Shown: positions 51,942 to 61,197 of the stretch, in pieces | How positions within the stretch are numbered: the stretch's first letter is position 1 | Layout: each line of letters begins with the position of its first letter | From: Candidatus Altimarinota bacterium | Lineage (GTDB): Bacteria; Patescibacteriota; Minisyncoccia; Phycocordibacterales; UBA5272 | Direction of reading: 5' to 3' | Assembly (NCBI GenBank): GCA_021734745.1 | Contig: JAIPIK010000004.1 | Location: forward strand, 1 to 62,336 | Length of the DNA: 62,336 nt | Translations under genes and position numbers: made by a program | Notes under the pieces: generated by a model | Told to the model about the DNA's origin: nothing | What the model saw: only the letters and a program-made list of their open reading frames with translations | Database searches by the model: none

Positions 51942-53822
51942 ATGGAATTACCTCATCAAACAGAGCGTAGCGATAGTGCAATAGATTCGCTAGAACATGA
52001 ACTATATAATCCAAAAAATAAAATGGATGACGTCTCTCTTCATAAAACAAGAGACAGAAAACTTACAGAACTTCCAACCTCTTGGGGAGATAATGCTCCT
52101 ATCATTACACACGGGAAAGAAGACGATGGACTATCTTTTGGAGTAAAACTCCTCCTCTTTTCAATGCTTCTTTTAGTTTTAGCTTTAAGTTTTACAGCGT
52201 GGAGAATTATTTCATTACGAAATGTAGTTTCTGGAGCTAATATAGACATGACCCTTGAAGTTAATCCGTATGTAGAAAGTGGTGAAGCTATACCACTGGC
52301 ATTTACACTATTTAATAGAAATAAATCACCATTGGAGGAAGCAACAATAACGCTCGTATATAAACAGGGCACAGGTTCACAGGATGAGCAAGAAAAAATT
52401 CATGAAAAAAGAGATTTGGGAGTAATTAATTCTAATGATTTTAAGCAACAAAATTTTAATATTATTTTATACGGAAGTGAGGCAGAAAAGCGTGATATAA
52501 CATTAAAACTAGAGTATAAAGTATCAGGTTCGAAGGCTTTATTTAGTAAAGTTATAACAGCTTCCACTGTTCTAAAAACCCCACCAGTATCAGTTAGTAT
52601 AGAAGGCCCTAGATTGTTATCTATTGGTCAAAATGGAACATATGTTATTACTGTAAAAAATAACTCAGCCACAACCACCCTCCCAAGTATTCTTCAGATA
52701 ACATTACCAAACACTTTTACTACCATAGACCAAAGCCCAAAATCTATTTCAAAAGCAAATGTTTGGAATATAAAATCACTTGCACCTGGTGACTCTGCAA
52801 CCACGACTATTACAGGCTCATTAACCGGGACACAAGGGGAGACAACTTCAATGAAAGCATTAATAGGTGGCCAAGGTGATAGTCGTACTAGTGTAGGTAT
52901 TGTTTATTCGTCTCAAACAATTGATATTAAGCTTAGAACATCACCACTTAATTTTGTTGTGTCACTGGAAACTGACAGTGGAACTACTGAAAAGCTTCGT
53001 TACGGAGATAATGCAGTACTTACTATAACTTATGCAAACACGAGCGATACCCATCTAAAAGATGTATCAATAAAACTACAATTATTGGGTGATGCTCCTC
53101 TACTAAAAAAAGTTGACCCAACAAGTGGGTATTATGATTCTGAAAAAAGGACAGTAACATGGAATAGTGCAAATTTATCAGAGTTAGCCAGCTTAGCACC
53201 CAATACGAGCGGAACACTTCGAGTTGTTGTACCAATAGTTGTTACTGGTGTTAATTCACCGTCATTAAAAATGGTATTAACAGGTCTAGGTAGTGTACAA
53301 GAAACGAATGATGTTGTTTCGACTGTTTCTAAAACATGGGTTGTACAAGGAAGTGCGACAATAAACGCAGAAACAAAATACAAAGACTCATCAATAATAA
53401 ATACTGGACCTATCCCACCTAATCCGAATACGGAGACTACCTATACTGCACATTTAATAGTTTCAGCTCAAAATGCATTAGTAAACACAAGGGTATCATT
53501 TATATTGCCAACTTATGTTACTTGGAGAAATGTAACATCAGATTCAGAAAAGGTTAGATATGACAGTCGCTCGCGTACAGTATCTTGGTTAATAGGTAAT
53601 CTTGAGGCAGAGAAAACAGTGTCACTAGATGTAAGTTTAGCTGTTAAGCCTTCACAAAGTCATGTTGGACAAATGCCACCAATTACTTCAGGAATTGTAC
53701 TTGATGCGGATGAGGAAATATCTAAAGCTCATATTCGTACCACCATTTCACCACTGTCTATATTTATTTCTGGAGAAAACTGGGATATTAACCCATCTCG
53801 TGTTGTAGATAATGGTAACTAA
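51942..53822 (+). CDS. Single-TM protein with extracytoplasmic DUF11-like beta domains
   Basis: 626 aa from the second of two adjacent ATGs (TGGTATACT at 51927-51935 fixes a leaderless start). An acidic cytoplasmic N-terminus, one TM (about residues 70-92), then repeated beta-sandwich segments with YGDNAVLTITYANTSDTHLK, TYVITVKNNSATTTLPSILQ and ETTYTAHLIVSAQNALVNT, the pattern of DUF11/CARDB adhesion-type domains. It probably lies on the cell surface. Function unknown. Confidence 0.7.
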   Translation: MELPHQTERSDSAIDSLEHELYNPKNKMDDVSLHKTRDRKLTELPTSWGDNAPIITHGKEDDGLSFGVKLLLFSMLLLVLALSFTAWRIISLRNVVSGANIDMTLEVNPYVESGEAIPLAFTLFNRNKSPLEEATITLVYKQGTGSQDEQEKIHEKRDLGVINSNDFKQQNFNIILYGSEAEKRDITLKLEYKVSGSKALFSKVITASTVLKTPPVSVSIEGPRLLSIGQNGTYVITVKNNSATTTLPSILQITLPNTFTTIDQSPKSISKANVWNIKSLAPGDSATTTITGSLTGTQGETTSMKALIGGQGDSRTSVGIVYSSQTIDIKLRTSPLNFVVSLETDSGTTEKLRYGDNAVLTITYANTSDTHLKDVSIKLQLLGDAPLLKKVDPTSGYYDSEKRTVTWNSANLSELASLAPNTSGTLRVVVPIVVTGVNSPSLKMVLTGLGSVQETNDVVSTVSKTWVVQGSATINAETKYKDSSIINTGPIPPNPNTETTYTAHLIVSAQNALVNTRVSFILPTYVTWRNVTSDSEKVRYDSRSRTVSWLIGNLEAEKTVSLDVSLAVKPSQSHVGQMPPITSGIVLDADEEISKAHIRTTISPLSIFISGENWDINPSRVVDNGN

Positions 53823-53893
53823 AATATTAAATTAGTACGAAAATATTATAGTTTAGTTTTAGACTTTATACTTAGGTGTGGTAGTATACATGT

Positions 53894-54940
53894 ATGAAGG
53901 AAAACATAAATATAACCATTTCTACTGGATCAATTATTAAAACTTTAGCTTGGGTTTCTGTTTTTGCTGGGCTTATCTATGTTAGTGACTTAGTCATTGC
54001 ACTTTTAGTTGCGGTTGTTCTTGCTTCAACTGTCGAGATGCCAGTTAAAGTGATGGCTAAATGGGGGGTGCCGAGAGTTTTTTCAGTAATTATTATATTT
54101 CTTGTATTAGTTATTTCTGTGTGTGCTGTTGCATTCCTGTTTATCCCACCACTCGCTGATGATTTTGCTAGGTTTATTAAAGTTATTCCACAACTTTTAA
54201 ATTCCGTGAATATTTTTGGTAATGATATGGGATTCAAGGATTTGTCAGCAATGATCTCTAACCTATCACAAGATATTTCAAGGGGACAAATTCTTACTAT
54301 TTTAAAGAACTCTATATTTGGTGCTAGTGGATTTTTTGCTACAACCTCTGTTGTTATACAAGGGGCATTTAATTTCATTTTGACATTTGTTCTTGCTTTC
54401 TATTTGTCACTTGAGGAGCGTGGAGTTCAGAAATTTTTACGTATTCTTGTTCCAAGAAAACATGAGGAATATGTTGAAGACTTATGGATGAGAGCTCAGA
54501 AAAAAATCGGCCTATGGATGCAGGGTCAGTTACTATTATCACTTCTAGTATCACTACTTGTTTATGTGCCATCATTATTACTAGGTCTTCCTTATGCGTC
54601 ACTACTTGCAGTTCTGGCTTTTGTTGGAGAATTAATCCCAATGGTTGGTCTTACTCTAGCAATGGTGCCAGCTTTATTCTTAGCGTGGACTCATGGTGGG
54701 CTACATCTACTTTGGGTGACTGGTCTTATTTACTTTATTATTTCTCAAGTGGAAAGTCATATTCTTTATCCAAAAATAATGAGTAAAATGGTTGGCGTGC
54801 CATCAGTAGTAGTTATTATTGCAATAGTTGTCGGTGCTAAAATAGCTGGACTCTGGGGAGTTCTTCTTGCGGTACCACTTGCATCTATTCTTATGGAGCT
54901 TGCATCTGATTTGGAAAAACAAAAGTCTCATGATAACTAA
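53894..54940 (+). CDS. AI-2E family transporter (PerM/YdiK type)
   Basis: 348 aa with about eight TM segments. The FGASGFFATTSVVIQGAFNF region, EERGVQKFLRILVPRKHEEY, WMQGQLLLSLLVSLLVYVP and FVGELIPMVGLTLAMVPALF match AI-2E/PerM proteins; substrates vary or are unknown. A TATACA or TATACT -10 stands just upstream of the ATG. It overlaps metG by 11 nt. Confidence 0.87.
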   Translation: MKENINITISTGSIIKTLAWVSVFAGLIYVSDLVIALLVAVVLASTVEMPVKVMAKWGVPRVFSVIIIFLVLVISVCAVAFLFIPPLADDFARFIKVIPQLLNSVNIFGNDMGFKDLSAMISNLSQDISRGQILTILKNSIFGASGFFATTSVVIQGAFNFILTFVLAFYLSLEERGVQKFLRILVPRKHEEYVEDLWMRAQKKIGLWMQGQLLLSLLVSLLVYVPSLLLGLPYASLLAVLAFVGELIPMVGLTLAMVPALFLAWTHGGLHLLWVTGLIYFIISQVESHILYPKIMSKMVGVPSVVVIIAIVVGAKIAGLWGVLLAVPLASILMELASDLEKQKSHDN

Positions 54941-56423
54941 GAAACCTTTTTACATCACAACGACATTACCATATGTGAATGCAGAACCACATATTGGTCA
55001 TGCACTAGAATTCGTTCGTGCAGATGTAATTGCACGTTATAAGGAATCGTTGGGTTATGATGTATTTTTCAATACTGGAACTGATGAACACGGCACAAAG
55101 ATTCTTGAGGGGGCAGAAAAAGAAGGTATTTCCGTACAAGAATATGTTGATAGAAATGCAGCAAGATTCAAAGAATTATATCCGAAGCTTGGCATAACAA
55201 AAGATATTCATTTTATTCGTACTACAGATGAGAAGCATATTAAAGCTGCTCAAGAAATATGGAAAAGATGTGACCAAAATGGATATATTGATAAAAAGGA
55301 ATATGAGGCCAAATATTGCGTTGGTTGTGAATTACATAAAACAGATAGTGAATTAATTGATGGAAAATGTCCAATCCATCCAAACCGTGAAATTGAAATT
55401 ATTAAAGAAGAAAATTATTTTTTTGCTTTTAAAAAAATAAAGCCAAAATTGAAAGAGCTTTATGAAAATAATCCGTCACTCGTTATTCCAGATTTTCGTT
55501 TTAACGAAATAAAAGCATTTTTAGATAGAGGTCTTGAGGATTTTTCTATTTCACGATTGAAGTCTAATATGTCATGGGGTATTCCTGTACCAGGAGATGA
55601 TGAGCATGTGATGTATGTATGGTTCGATGCATTAACTAATTACATTTCTACTCTTGATTGGCCAGAAGGGGAGAATTATAAAAAATATTGGGAACAAGTT
55701 GGGCAAGAAAAAAGAGAGGTTGTGCAGTATTGTGGAAAGGATAATTTACGACAACAGTCAGCTATCTGGCAAGCGATGTTACTAGCTGCAGAGCTACCAA
55801 CAACAACAAATATTATTATTAATGGATTCGTTACTGCGCCAGATGGTACAAAGATGAGTAAGTCTCTTGGGAATGTTGTTTCTCCAACTGAAGTCATTGA
55901 GGCTTTCAAAGATGTGACGGATTACCCAGAAGATGTTATTCGTTTTGTTTTGTTACACGATATTTCTTCATTCGAAGATGGAGGGATGTCACTTGAAAGT
56001 ATTAAGCAAAGTTATCAGGCACATCTTCAGAATGGAATTGGGAATTTGACGAATCGAATAATGAAATTAGCTGTAACATATGATGTTAGACTTTTAGAAG
56101 GTGAAACTTTTGTAGAAAGTATTAATACTCCAAATTATTTGCACGTGTCACCAGCTTTAGATATTTTTTATGTGAAAGAGGCAATTGATGGCCTGATGGC
56201 TTGTATAAAAACTATAGATAATAATATTCAACAGCAAGAACCTTTTAAAGTTATTAAAATAGATGAAATTAAAGGAAAAGTTCTTATACATAAAAATCTT
56301 CATGATTTATGGATTATTGCTCAGATGTTATCAGTTTTTATGCCTAGTACTTCCACAAAAATTATCGAATGTATTCGTGAAAATAAAATGCCAGAAAAAC
56401 CATTATTTAATCGTCTGCCTTAA
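54930..56423 (+). CDS. metG: Methionyl-tRNA synthetase
   Basis: 497 aa from ATG 54930, overlapping the previous gene by 11 nt. HIGH motif EPHIGHALEFVRADV, a zinc knuckle CVGC with C-x-IHP (single knuckle), KMSKS motif GTKMSKSLGNVVS and a shortened anticodon domain; no C-terminal tRNA-binding extension. It charges tRNA-Met. Confidence 0.95.
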   Translation: MITKKPFYITTTLPYVNAEPHIGHALEFVRADVIARYKESLGYDVFFNTGTDEHGTKILEGAEKEGISVQEYVDRNAARFKELYPKLGITKDIHFIRTTDEKHIKAAQEIWKRCDQNGYIDKKEYEAKYCVGCELHKTDSELIDGKCPIHPNREIEIIKEENYFFAFKKIKPKLKELYENNPSLVIPDFRFNEIKAFLDRGLEDFSISRLKSNMSWGIPVPGDDEHVMYVWFDALTNYISTLDWPEGENYKKYWEQVGQEKREVVQYCGKDNLRQQSAIWQAMLLAAELPTTTNIIINGFVTAPDGTKMSKSLGNVVSPTEVIEAFKDVTDYPEDVIRFVLLHDISSFEDGGMSLESIKQSYQAHLQNGIGNLTNRIMKLAVTYDVRLLEGETFVESINTPNYLHVSPALDIFYVKEAIDGLMACIKTIDNNIQQQEPFKVIKIDEIKGKVLIHKNLHDLWIIAQMLSVFMPSTSTKIIECIRENKMPEKPLFNRLP

Positions 56424-56497
56424 TTAAAATATGCAGTCTTTTGTACAAGAAATAGCTTCAAATATACAAGAAGTACTTAATTTTTTATAAAGAATAA

Positions 56498-56527
56498 TTT
56501 TGTACATTTTGTACAAAATGCTATACT
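56498..56527 (+). promoter_or_regulatory. Operator-promoter of the Phd/MazF pair
   Basis: TTTTGTACA (56498-56506), TTT, TGTACAAAA (56510-56518): a perfect dyad directly abutting TGCTATACT (56519-56527). A further TTTTGTACAAG half lies at 56439. It fits autorepression by the toxin-antitoxin complex. Confidence 0.8.
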
Positions 56528-56533
56528 AGAATT

Positions 56534-56779
56534 ATGAATATAATATCAACAACAAAAGCAAGAGAAAATTTGGGTAAATATGTAGAAGCTCTTTCAAATG
56601 GAGATGCTGAGGCTTTTGTTTTTGGTAGAAGAGGGGAAGAGGAGGCTGTACTTATAAAATTTCCTAAGCAGTATAAAAAAGATTTATCTGAAATAACCAA
56701 TATCAATACATATTCTTCATCATTTGATTTTTTGGATAATGAGCCAGATTTGTATACTACGTGTGATATTATTAAGTAG
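56534..56779 (+). CDS. Phd/YefM-type antitoxin
   Basis: 81 aa. ISTTKARENLGKYVEALSNG is the Phd/YefM N-terminal DNA-binding start, with FVFGRRGEEEAVLIKFPKQY and an acidic C-terminus that would bind the toxin. The mRNA is leaderless (6 nt from -10 to ATG). Stop and next start are 2 nt apart. Confidence 0.82.
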   Translation: MNIISTTKARENLGKYVEALSNGDAEAFVFGRRGEEEAVLIKFPKQYKKDLSEITNINTYSSSFDFLDNEPDLYTTCDIIK

Positions 56780-56781
56780 TC

Positions 56782-57108
56782 ATGAAAACTAATTTCGCTT
56801 TAGGGGATATTGTTCTGATACCTTTTCCTTTTAGTGATTTATCAAAAAATAAAATAAGACCAGCAGTTGTTCTTGCACAAGATAAGGATGATTTTGTTTG
56901 TATGTTTATTACCACAAGTAGACCAGAAGGTGGCTATTTTTTGGATGTTGTATGTGATAAAAATAATAATTTAAAAATGAATTCGTATATTAGGTATAGT
57001 AAAATTGCTAGTCTATCTAATAAAATAATAATTGGAAAACTTGGCAAGTTATCTAATAAAGATTTTACTTTACTTAAATCTTCCGTTAAGAAATTTTTAG
57101 GAATATAA
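56782..57108 (+). CDS. MazF/PemK-type toxin (endoribonuclease)
   Basis: 108 aa. GDIVLIPFPFSDLSKNKIRP with RPAVVL is the MazF/PemK signature (GDxxxxxxP...RPxxxx), with MNSYIRYSKIASL and a C-terminal helix. It cuts mRNA when freed. Pairing with a Phd-type rather than MazE-type antitoxin is one of the known mixed arrangements. Confidence 0.85.
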   Translation: MKTNFALGDIVLIPFPFSDLSKNKIRPAVVLAQDKDDFVCMFITTSRPEGGYFLDVVCDKNNNLKMNSYIRYSKIASLSNKIIIGKLGKLSNKDFTLLKSSVKKFLGI

Positions 57109-57112
57109 ATAT

Positions 57113-57481
57113 ATGTCTTTAGCTAATTTACCAGAGCCAAAACCAGAATCAATTATTTATGAAGATGATAAGTTGTATGTTTGTCTAGCACGTTTTCCAA
57201 TAACAAAGGGACATATAGTTGTGGTTTGGAAAGAAGATAGAGAAGACTTACACTTATTACCAAGACTTGATTATTTATATTTAATGGATAAAGTTGAAGA
57301 ATTTAGGAACAGGCAATTAGAAGTTTTGGGAGTTGAAAAAGTTTATCTGATATACATGGACGAAGCCAAACAAGTTCATTGGCACTTAGTCCCAAGGTAT
57401 AATGAAGAAGGTTTTAATGTTTTTTCACACACCCCGCATGAAGAAACTGATTATTCACTTGCTAATAATTTTATTATTTAA
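57113..57481 (+). CDS. HIT family protein
   Basis: 122 aa. The catalytic triad HWHLVPRY fits HxHxxP/HxH with an altered last His, and FPITKGHIVVVWKED is the usual strand. HIT proteins hydrolyse nucleotide conjugates. It begins 4 nt after the toxin gene, and tatD follows 3 nt later; an operon may extend across them. Confidence 0.8.
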   Translation: MSLANLPEPKPESIIYEDDKLYVCLARFPITKGHIVVVWKEDREDLHLLPRLDYLYLMDKVEEFRNRQLEVLGVEKVYLIYMDEAKQVHWHLVPRYNEEGFNVFSHTPHEETDYSLANNFII

Positions 57482-57484
57482 GAT

Positions 57485-58285
57485 ATGAACTACGCATTTT
57501 TTGATATTCATTCACATATGCACGATAAGTCTTTTGATGAAGACAGAGAAAGTGTGCTTGATGAAATGAAATCATATGGAGTAGGGACAATTACTGTTGG
57601 CACAGATATAAATGAAAGTAAAAATGCAATAGCACTTGCAGAAAAATATCCACATGTGTATGCGACAGTAGGTCTTCATCCGAACGATAACAAGGATGAA
57701 AAATTTGAGACAGATGAATATGAAAAACTTGCTCTGCATGAAAAAGTAGTAGCAGTAGGGGAATGTGGTCTAGATTATTTTAGAATTACAGAAAATATTG
57801 AAATGGAGAAGTCGCGACAGAAAGAAATTTTTATAAAACAAATTGAACTTGCAGTAAAAGTAAACAAACCCCTTATGTTACACGGTAGACCAAGTAAAGA
57901 TTGTATGGACGCATACGAGGACATGCTCACTATCTTAGAAGAATTAAAAAAGAAATATGGAAATAAATTACGGGGCAACGCTCATTTTTTTGCAGGTAAT
58001 ATAGATGTTGCACAGAGATTTATTAATATTGGATTTACAATGAGTTTTTCTGGAGTAATTACATTTACTAAAGATTATGATGATGTTGTTAGATTTATTC
58101 CACTTACACTTATGCACGCAGAAACTGACAGTCCTTACGCTACACCTATACCTTATCGTGGTAAAAGGAATAATCCAATGTATGTTCAAGAAGTTGTAGC
58201 ACGTATTGCAGTATTACGTGAACAGCCAATGGAGGAGGTTCGTATGCAATTATTGGAGAATACGAAAAGAGTTTTTGGTATTTGA
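57485..58285 (+). CDS. TatD family metal-dependent hydrolase
   Basis: 266 aa TIM-barrel. FFDIHSHMHDKSFDEDR (first metal HxH), VAVGECGLDYF, PLMLHGRP, NAHFFAG and HAETDSPYATP (last Asp) are present. It belongs to the TatD/YcfH DNase family. It ends in TGA. Confidence 0.92.
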   Translation: MNYAFFDIHSHMHDKSFDEDRESVLDEMKSYGVGTITVGTDINESKNAIALAEKYPHVYATVGLHPNDNKDEKFETDEYEKLALHEKVVAVGECGLDYFRITENIEMEKSRQKEIFIKQIELAVKVNKPLMLHGRPSKDCMDAYEDMLTILEELKKKYGNKLRGNAHFFAGNIDVAQRFINIGFTMSFSGVITFTKDYDDVVRFIPLTLMHAETDSPYATPIPYRGKRNNPMYVQEVVARIAVLREQPMEEVRMQLLENTKRVFGI

Positions 58286-58346
58286 CGTGGAGTTTCTTAC
58301 TTGGTAGTGTGAAAGTATTCGTTCTTTATTGTGGAGGTCTTACAAA

Positions 58347-58577
58347 ATGGAAACAGTTATTTTGGAAGTTGATGCTGTTGAGGAAAGTTTTCGAGTATTG
58401 ATGGAAAAAACAGGATTAAGTGTCGAAGAAGTACTTCAACAATCAAGTGATTTATTTTTACAAATGGCCGATGAGGTGCAAAAAGGAAGAACAGTTGTTT
58501 CTATGATGGGAGATGGAAAGACATATAAACATCTTCTTTTTCCACCCCTAATACATCTTAAAGGTGGTGGAAAATAA
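58347..58577 (+). CDS. Small hypothetical protein with strong SD
   Basis: 76 aa from ATG 58347, with GGAGGT (58333-58338) 8 nt upstream. Helical (ESFRVLMEKTGLSVEEVLQQ; DLFLQMADEVQKGRTVV) with a GDGKTYKHLLFPPL end. No family is recognised. It belongs to the minority SD class. Confidence 0.6.
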   Translation: METVILEVDAVEESFRVLMEKTGLSVEEVLQQSSDLFLQMADEVQKGRTVVSMMGDGKTYKHLLFPPLIHLKGGGK

Positions 58578-58701
58578 AAAACGAGTTTTGTATAGCAAAC
58601 CCCTTTTTTTTGTGTATAAAATTTGACGTAGTAGTAGTTACTTGATATGGTTGGTACATTGTTCTTTTGTAATTAATCATTTTAAATCTAAGGAGAAAAT
58701 C

Positions 58702-59199
58702 ATGACAGAAAAAATAATTCCAAAAGAACATGAAAGAAGATTTGTTCCAGATATGGACAAGTTACCCTTTTCTTCTTTTCTTTTTCCTGCAGTTTCGATT
58801 CATCAAGGATATTTAGAAGATGAACTAATGACAAGAGTTCGTGATGAATGTGATTTAAGTAGTGCGAAGCACACCTACTCCATGACTAGAAAAACAGGTG
58901 AAGGAGTATCAAGAGATGAAGATGAAAAAGAAATTACAATGAAAGAATTTTATTCCATGTGGGATAAAGCAAAAAACTGCTCACTAAGTAAAAATAGATT
59001 TTTTGTAATTCATGATGGTATAAAAGTTCAGGTAAATTATTATGATGGAAAGTTGCTAGGTTACTTTCAAATCGAAGTAGAATTTGATTCTCATGAAGAA
59101 GCCGTTGCTTTTATCCCACCTGTTTGGTTGGGAAGGGAAGTGACTGATGATTCTCAACATGGTAATTATTCACTCGCGAAGTTTGGTAAACCAGAATAA
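58702..59199 (+). CDS. CYTH-like domain protein
   Basis: 165 aa from ATG 58702, preceded by AAGGAG. KEHERRFVPDM resembles the E-x-E-x-K/R opening of CYTH (triphosphate tunnel) proteins, followed by QGYLEDELMTRVRDE, TYSMTRKTGEGVSRDEDEKE and GYFQIEVEFDSHEEA, all in CYTH order. Members act on triphosphates or polyphosphate. Some basic and acidic residues of the tunnel are visible, so it may be active. Confidence 0.7.
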   Translation: MTEKIIPKEHERRFVPDMDKLPFSSFLFPAVSIHQGYLEDELMTRVRDECDLSSAKHTYSMTRKTGEGVSRDEDEKEITMKEFYSMWDKAKNCSLSKNRFFVIHDGIKVQVNYYDGKLLGYFQIEVEFDSHEEAVAFIPPVWLGREVTDDSQHGNYSLAKFGKPE

Positions 59200-59312
59200 T
59201 TTTAAAAACCTATCAAAATGTTATTTATTCATATGTTTTTTAGTTATTGACTTATTACTCTGAAAAGCGCAGGATATAGGGAGTTGTTCAACCACAGATA
59301 GGAGGAGGTCCC

Positions 59313-59582
59313 ATGAAAGGCAACAAAAACCGTGGGGCATCCCACGTCGCAGGATATATACGCGGTCTGAGATTACAAAAAGACGGTAATTTAAGGTTCA
59401 GAATTCTTGACCAATGGTTTTTGGTAAAGAATAATGGCCCATTTGCCGCAGTAATCAGCGCAACGAAAGAAGGGAGAGCCGTAGTTGCTTTCCGTTTTAT
59501 CGAAAAAAAGAAACATCCAAATGTCTTACGGGTGATTGCAGACCCAACAGGTCAGCAAGTACTCGAAGTGTCACAACAATAA
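59313..59582 (+). CDS. Small hypothetical beta-rich protein with very strong SD
   Basis: 89 aa, GGAGGAGGT 6 nt before ATG. NRGASHVAGYIRGLRLQKDG then LRFRILDQWFLVKNNGPFAA and RFIEKKKHPNVLRVIADPTG. No family is recognised. GC content and SD differ from the neighbours, and a terminator follows. Confidence 0.6.
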   Translation: MKGNKNRGASHVAGYIRGLRLQKDGNLRFRILDQWFLVKNNGPFAAVISATKEGRAVVAFRFIEKKKHPNVLRVIADPTGQQVLEVSQQ

Positions 59583-59602
59583 ACAGTAAAGTTTAACAAA
59601 CA

Positions 59603-59634
59603 AAGGCTTCATTCCGTAAGGAATGAAGCCTTTT
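59603..59634 (+). terminator. Terminator before rpsF
   Basis: AAAGGCTTCATTCC, GTAA, then GGAATGAAGCCTTTT and further T. Confidence 0.9.
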
Positions 59635-59667
59635 CTTTTGGCATATTTCGTGGTAGAGTATAGGACT

Positions 59668-60198
59668 ATGACTGATATAAATGAAATCACAGTAGATAGC
59701 CGTGTGTACGAAGTTTCTTTCATCTTTGATAACAAACTAGATGAGGGGGCGGCGCTTGAAAAAAGTAACGCAATCAAGCAATCTATTGCTACCTTAGGTG
59801 GTAGCTTCATTTCAGAAGAAGCTCCGTATATGCGTGAGCTTGCCTATGAAATGATTCGCGTTGTTAATAATATTAACGTTCGTTTCAATGAAGGATATTT
59901 CGGATGGATAAAATTCGAAATGGAAGGGGAGAAAGTTAAAGAACTAGAAAAAGGCCTTAAGCTTGATGTGGAAGTTGTGCGTTATTTAGTAGTAAGAACA
60001 GTTCGCGAAAACACTGTTTACACAAAACGTGCACCAGTTATAAAAGTAGAATCATTAGTAAATAATGAAACTGATGATGTAGTTAATATTGACACAACAT
60101 CTGATGACGATATTATTGCAGATGTTGTACCAGAAGAAGTTGCAGAAATTGTTGCTGAAGTTGTTCCTGATGAAATTACTAGCGAAGTCACAAAATAA
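59668..60198 (+). CDS. rpsF: 30S ribosomal protein S6 with acidic C-terminal extension
   Basis: 176 aa from ATG 59668. YEVSFIFDNKLDEGAALEKS, SIATLGGSFISEEAPYMREL, and YFGWIKFEMEGEKVKELEKG form the S6 ferredoxin-like fold. The last 60 residues or so are acidic and repetitive (VVPEEVAEIVAEVVPDE). It pairs with S18, encoded after ssb, in the usual rpsF-ssb-rpsR order. Confidence 0.88.
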   Translation: MTDINEITVDSRVYEVSFIFDNKLDEGAALEKSNAIKQSIATLGGSFISEEAPYMRELAYEMIRVVNNINVRFNEGYFGWIKFEMEGEKVKELEKGLKLDVEVVRYLVVRTVRENTVYTKRAPVIKVESLVNNETDDVVNIDTTSDDDIIADVVPEEVAEIVAEVVPDEITSEVTK

Positions 60199-60276
60199 GG
60201 ATTACACTAAGGGGATTGAAACTGAATTTATTGAGTTTTACTAAAATCTAATCTCTATAATCTAACATCTATACCT

Positions 60277-60750
60277 ATGTATTTAAATAAATCTTTTTTG
60301 TTTGGAAATCTTACTCGCGATCCAGAGATGAAGTCACTCCCTAACGGGAATAAAGTTACTACATTCTCACTTGCAACCAACCGCGTCTACAAAGATGCAC
60401 AAGGAAACAAGCAAGAGCAAGTAGAATTCCATAACATTGTAGTATTCGGAAGACAAGCAGAAACAAGTGCTCAGTACCTTAAAAAAGGACAAGGTGTAAT
60501 GATAGAAGGACGTATACAGACTCGCTCATGGGATGACAAAGTCTCAGGTGAGAAAAAGTATCGTACAGAAATTATTGCAGACTCTGTACAATTCGGTCCA
60601 AAGAGTGGAGGGTCATCATCTACTCCGTCAGGGGAAGGATACACTCCATCTGACAAAGGGAATGCAACACCAGTTGCAACTGCGGTTCCAGATTTGGAAA
60701 CGATTGATTATGGAGATGCTAACGTCAACGTCGACGATATCCCATTTTAA
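60277..60750 (+). CDS. ssb: Single-stranded DNA-binding protein
   Basis: 157 aa: an OB fold (LFGNLTRDPEMKSLPNGNKV; EFHNIVVFGRQAETSAQYLK; YRTEIIADSVQFG), a Gly/Ser/Pro linker and the acidic tip NVDDIPF that recruits partners. The leader before ATG ends in ATCTATACCTATG without SD. Confidence 0.95.
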   Translation: MYLNKSFLFGNLTRDPEMKSLPNGNKVTTFSLATNRVYKDAQGNKQEQVEFHNIVVFGRQAETSAQYLKKGQGVMIEGRIQTRSWDDKVSGEKKYRTEIIADSVQFGPKSGGSSSTPSGEGYTPSDKGNATPVATAVPDLETIDYGDANVNVDDIPF

Positions 60751-60873
60751 AGCTTAAAATTGTTTCATCTACTTTGTCGCAGTATCACTTTTGTCAGTCG
60801 TCGTACTATCTCGTACGTCTTCTTCCAAAAGTTCTCTGCGTCGCGTATCTAAAATAATTTGTAAGCTTTAAAA
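60745..60873. repeat. Nested hairpin E3 after ssb
   Basis: Outer arms AAAGCTTAAAATTGTTTCAT and the complement of TAATTTGTAAGCTTT (imperfect); middle ACTTTTG/CAAAAGT; apex CGTAC/GTACG. It starts at the ssb stop. Confidence 0.6.
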
Positions 60874-60947
60874 TAAACTTGCTAAGAAAATTATTAAAAT
60901 AACTTTTAGATTAAGATAATAGAATTTTTAATCTAAAATCTATACCT

Positions 60948-61151
60948 ATGAAAAAACAAGATCACTTCAATCAGAACAATATAAAGTTCATCGACTACAA
61001 GGATACTGAAATCCTCGTAAAGTTCATTAACCCACATGCTCGTATTCTTAACCGTCGTAAGACTGGCTTAACTGCCAAGAATCAGCGTGCATTAGCGAAT
61101 GCAATCAAGCGTTCACGATTTATGGGGCTTCTTCCCTATGTTGCACATTAG
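60948..61151 (+). CDS. rpsR: 30S ribosomal protein S18
   Basis: 67 aa. [20 protein letters not shown] then [20 protein letters not shown] and [12 protein letters not shown] are standard S18. It lacks the N-terminal extension. The leader ends in ATCTATACCTATG, as for ssb. Confidence 0.95.
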   Translation: MKKQDHFNQNNIKFIDYKDTEILVKFINPHARILNRRKTGLTAKNQRALANAIKRSRFMGLLPYVAH

Positions 61152-61197
61152 TGCAACCGGGCGAACTTTGTAAACAAAGTTTTAGCCATACGTCGCG

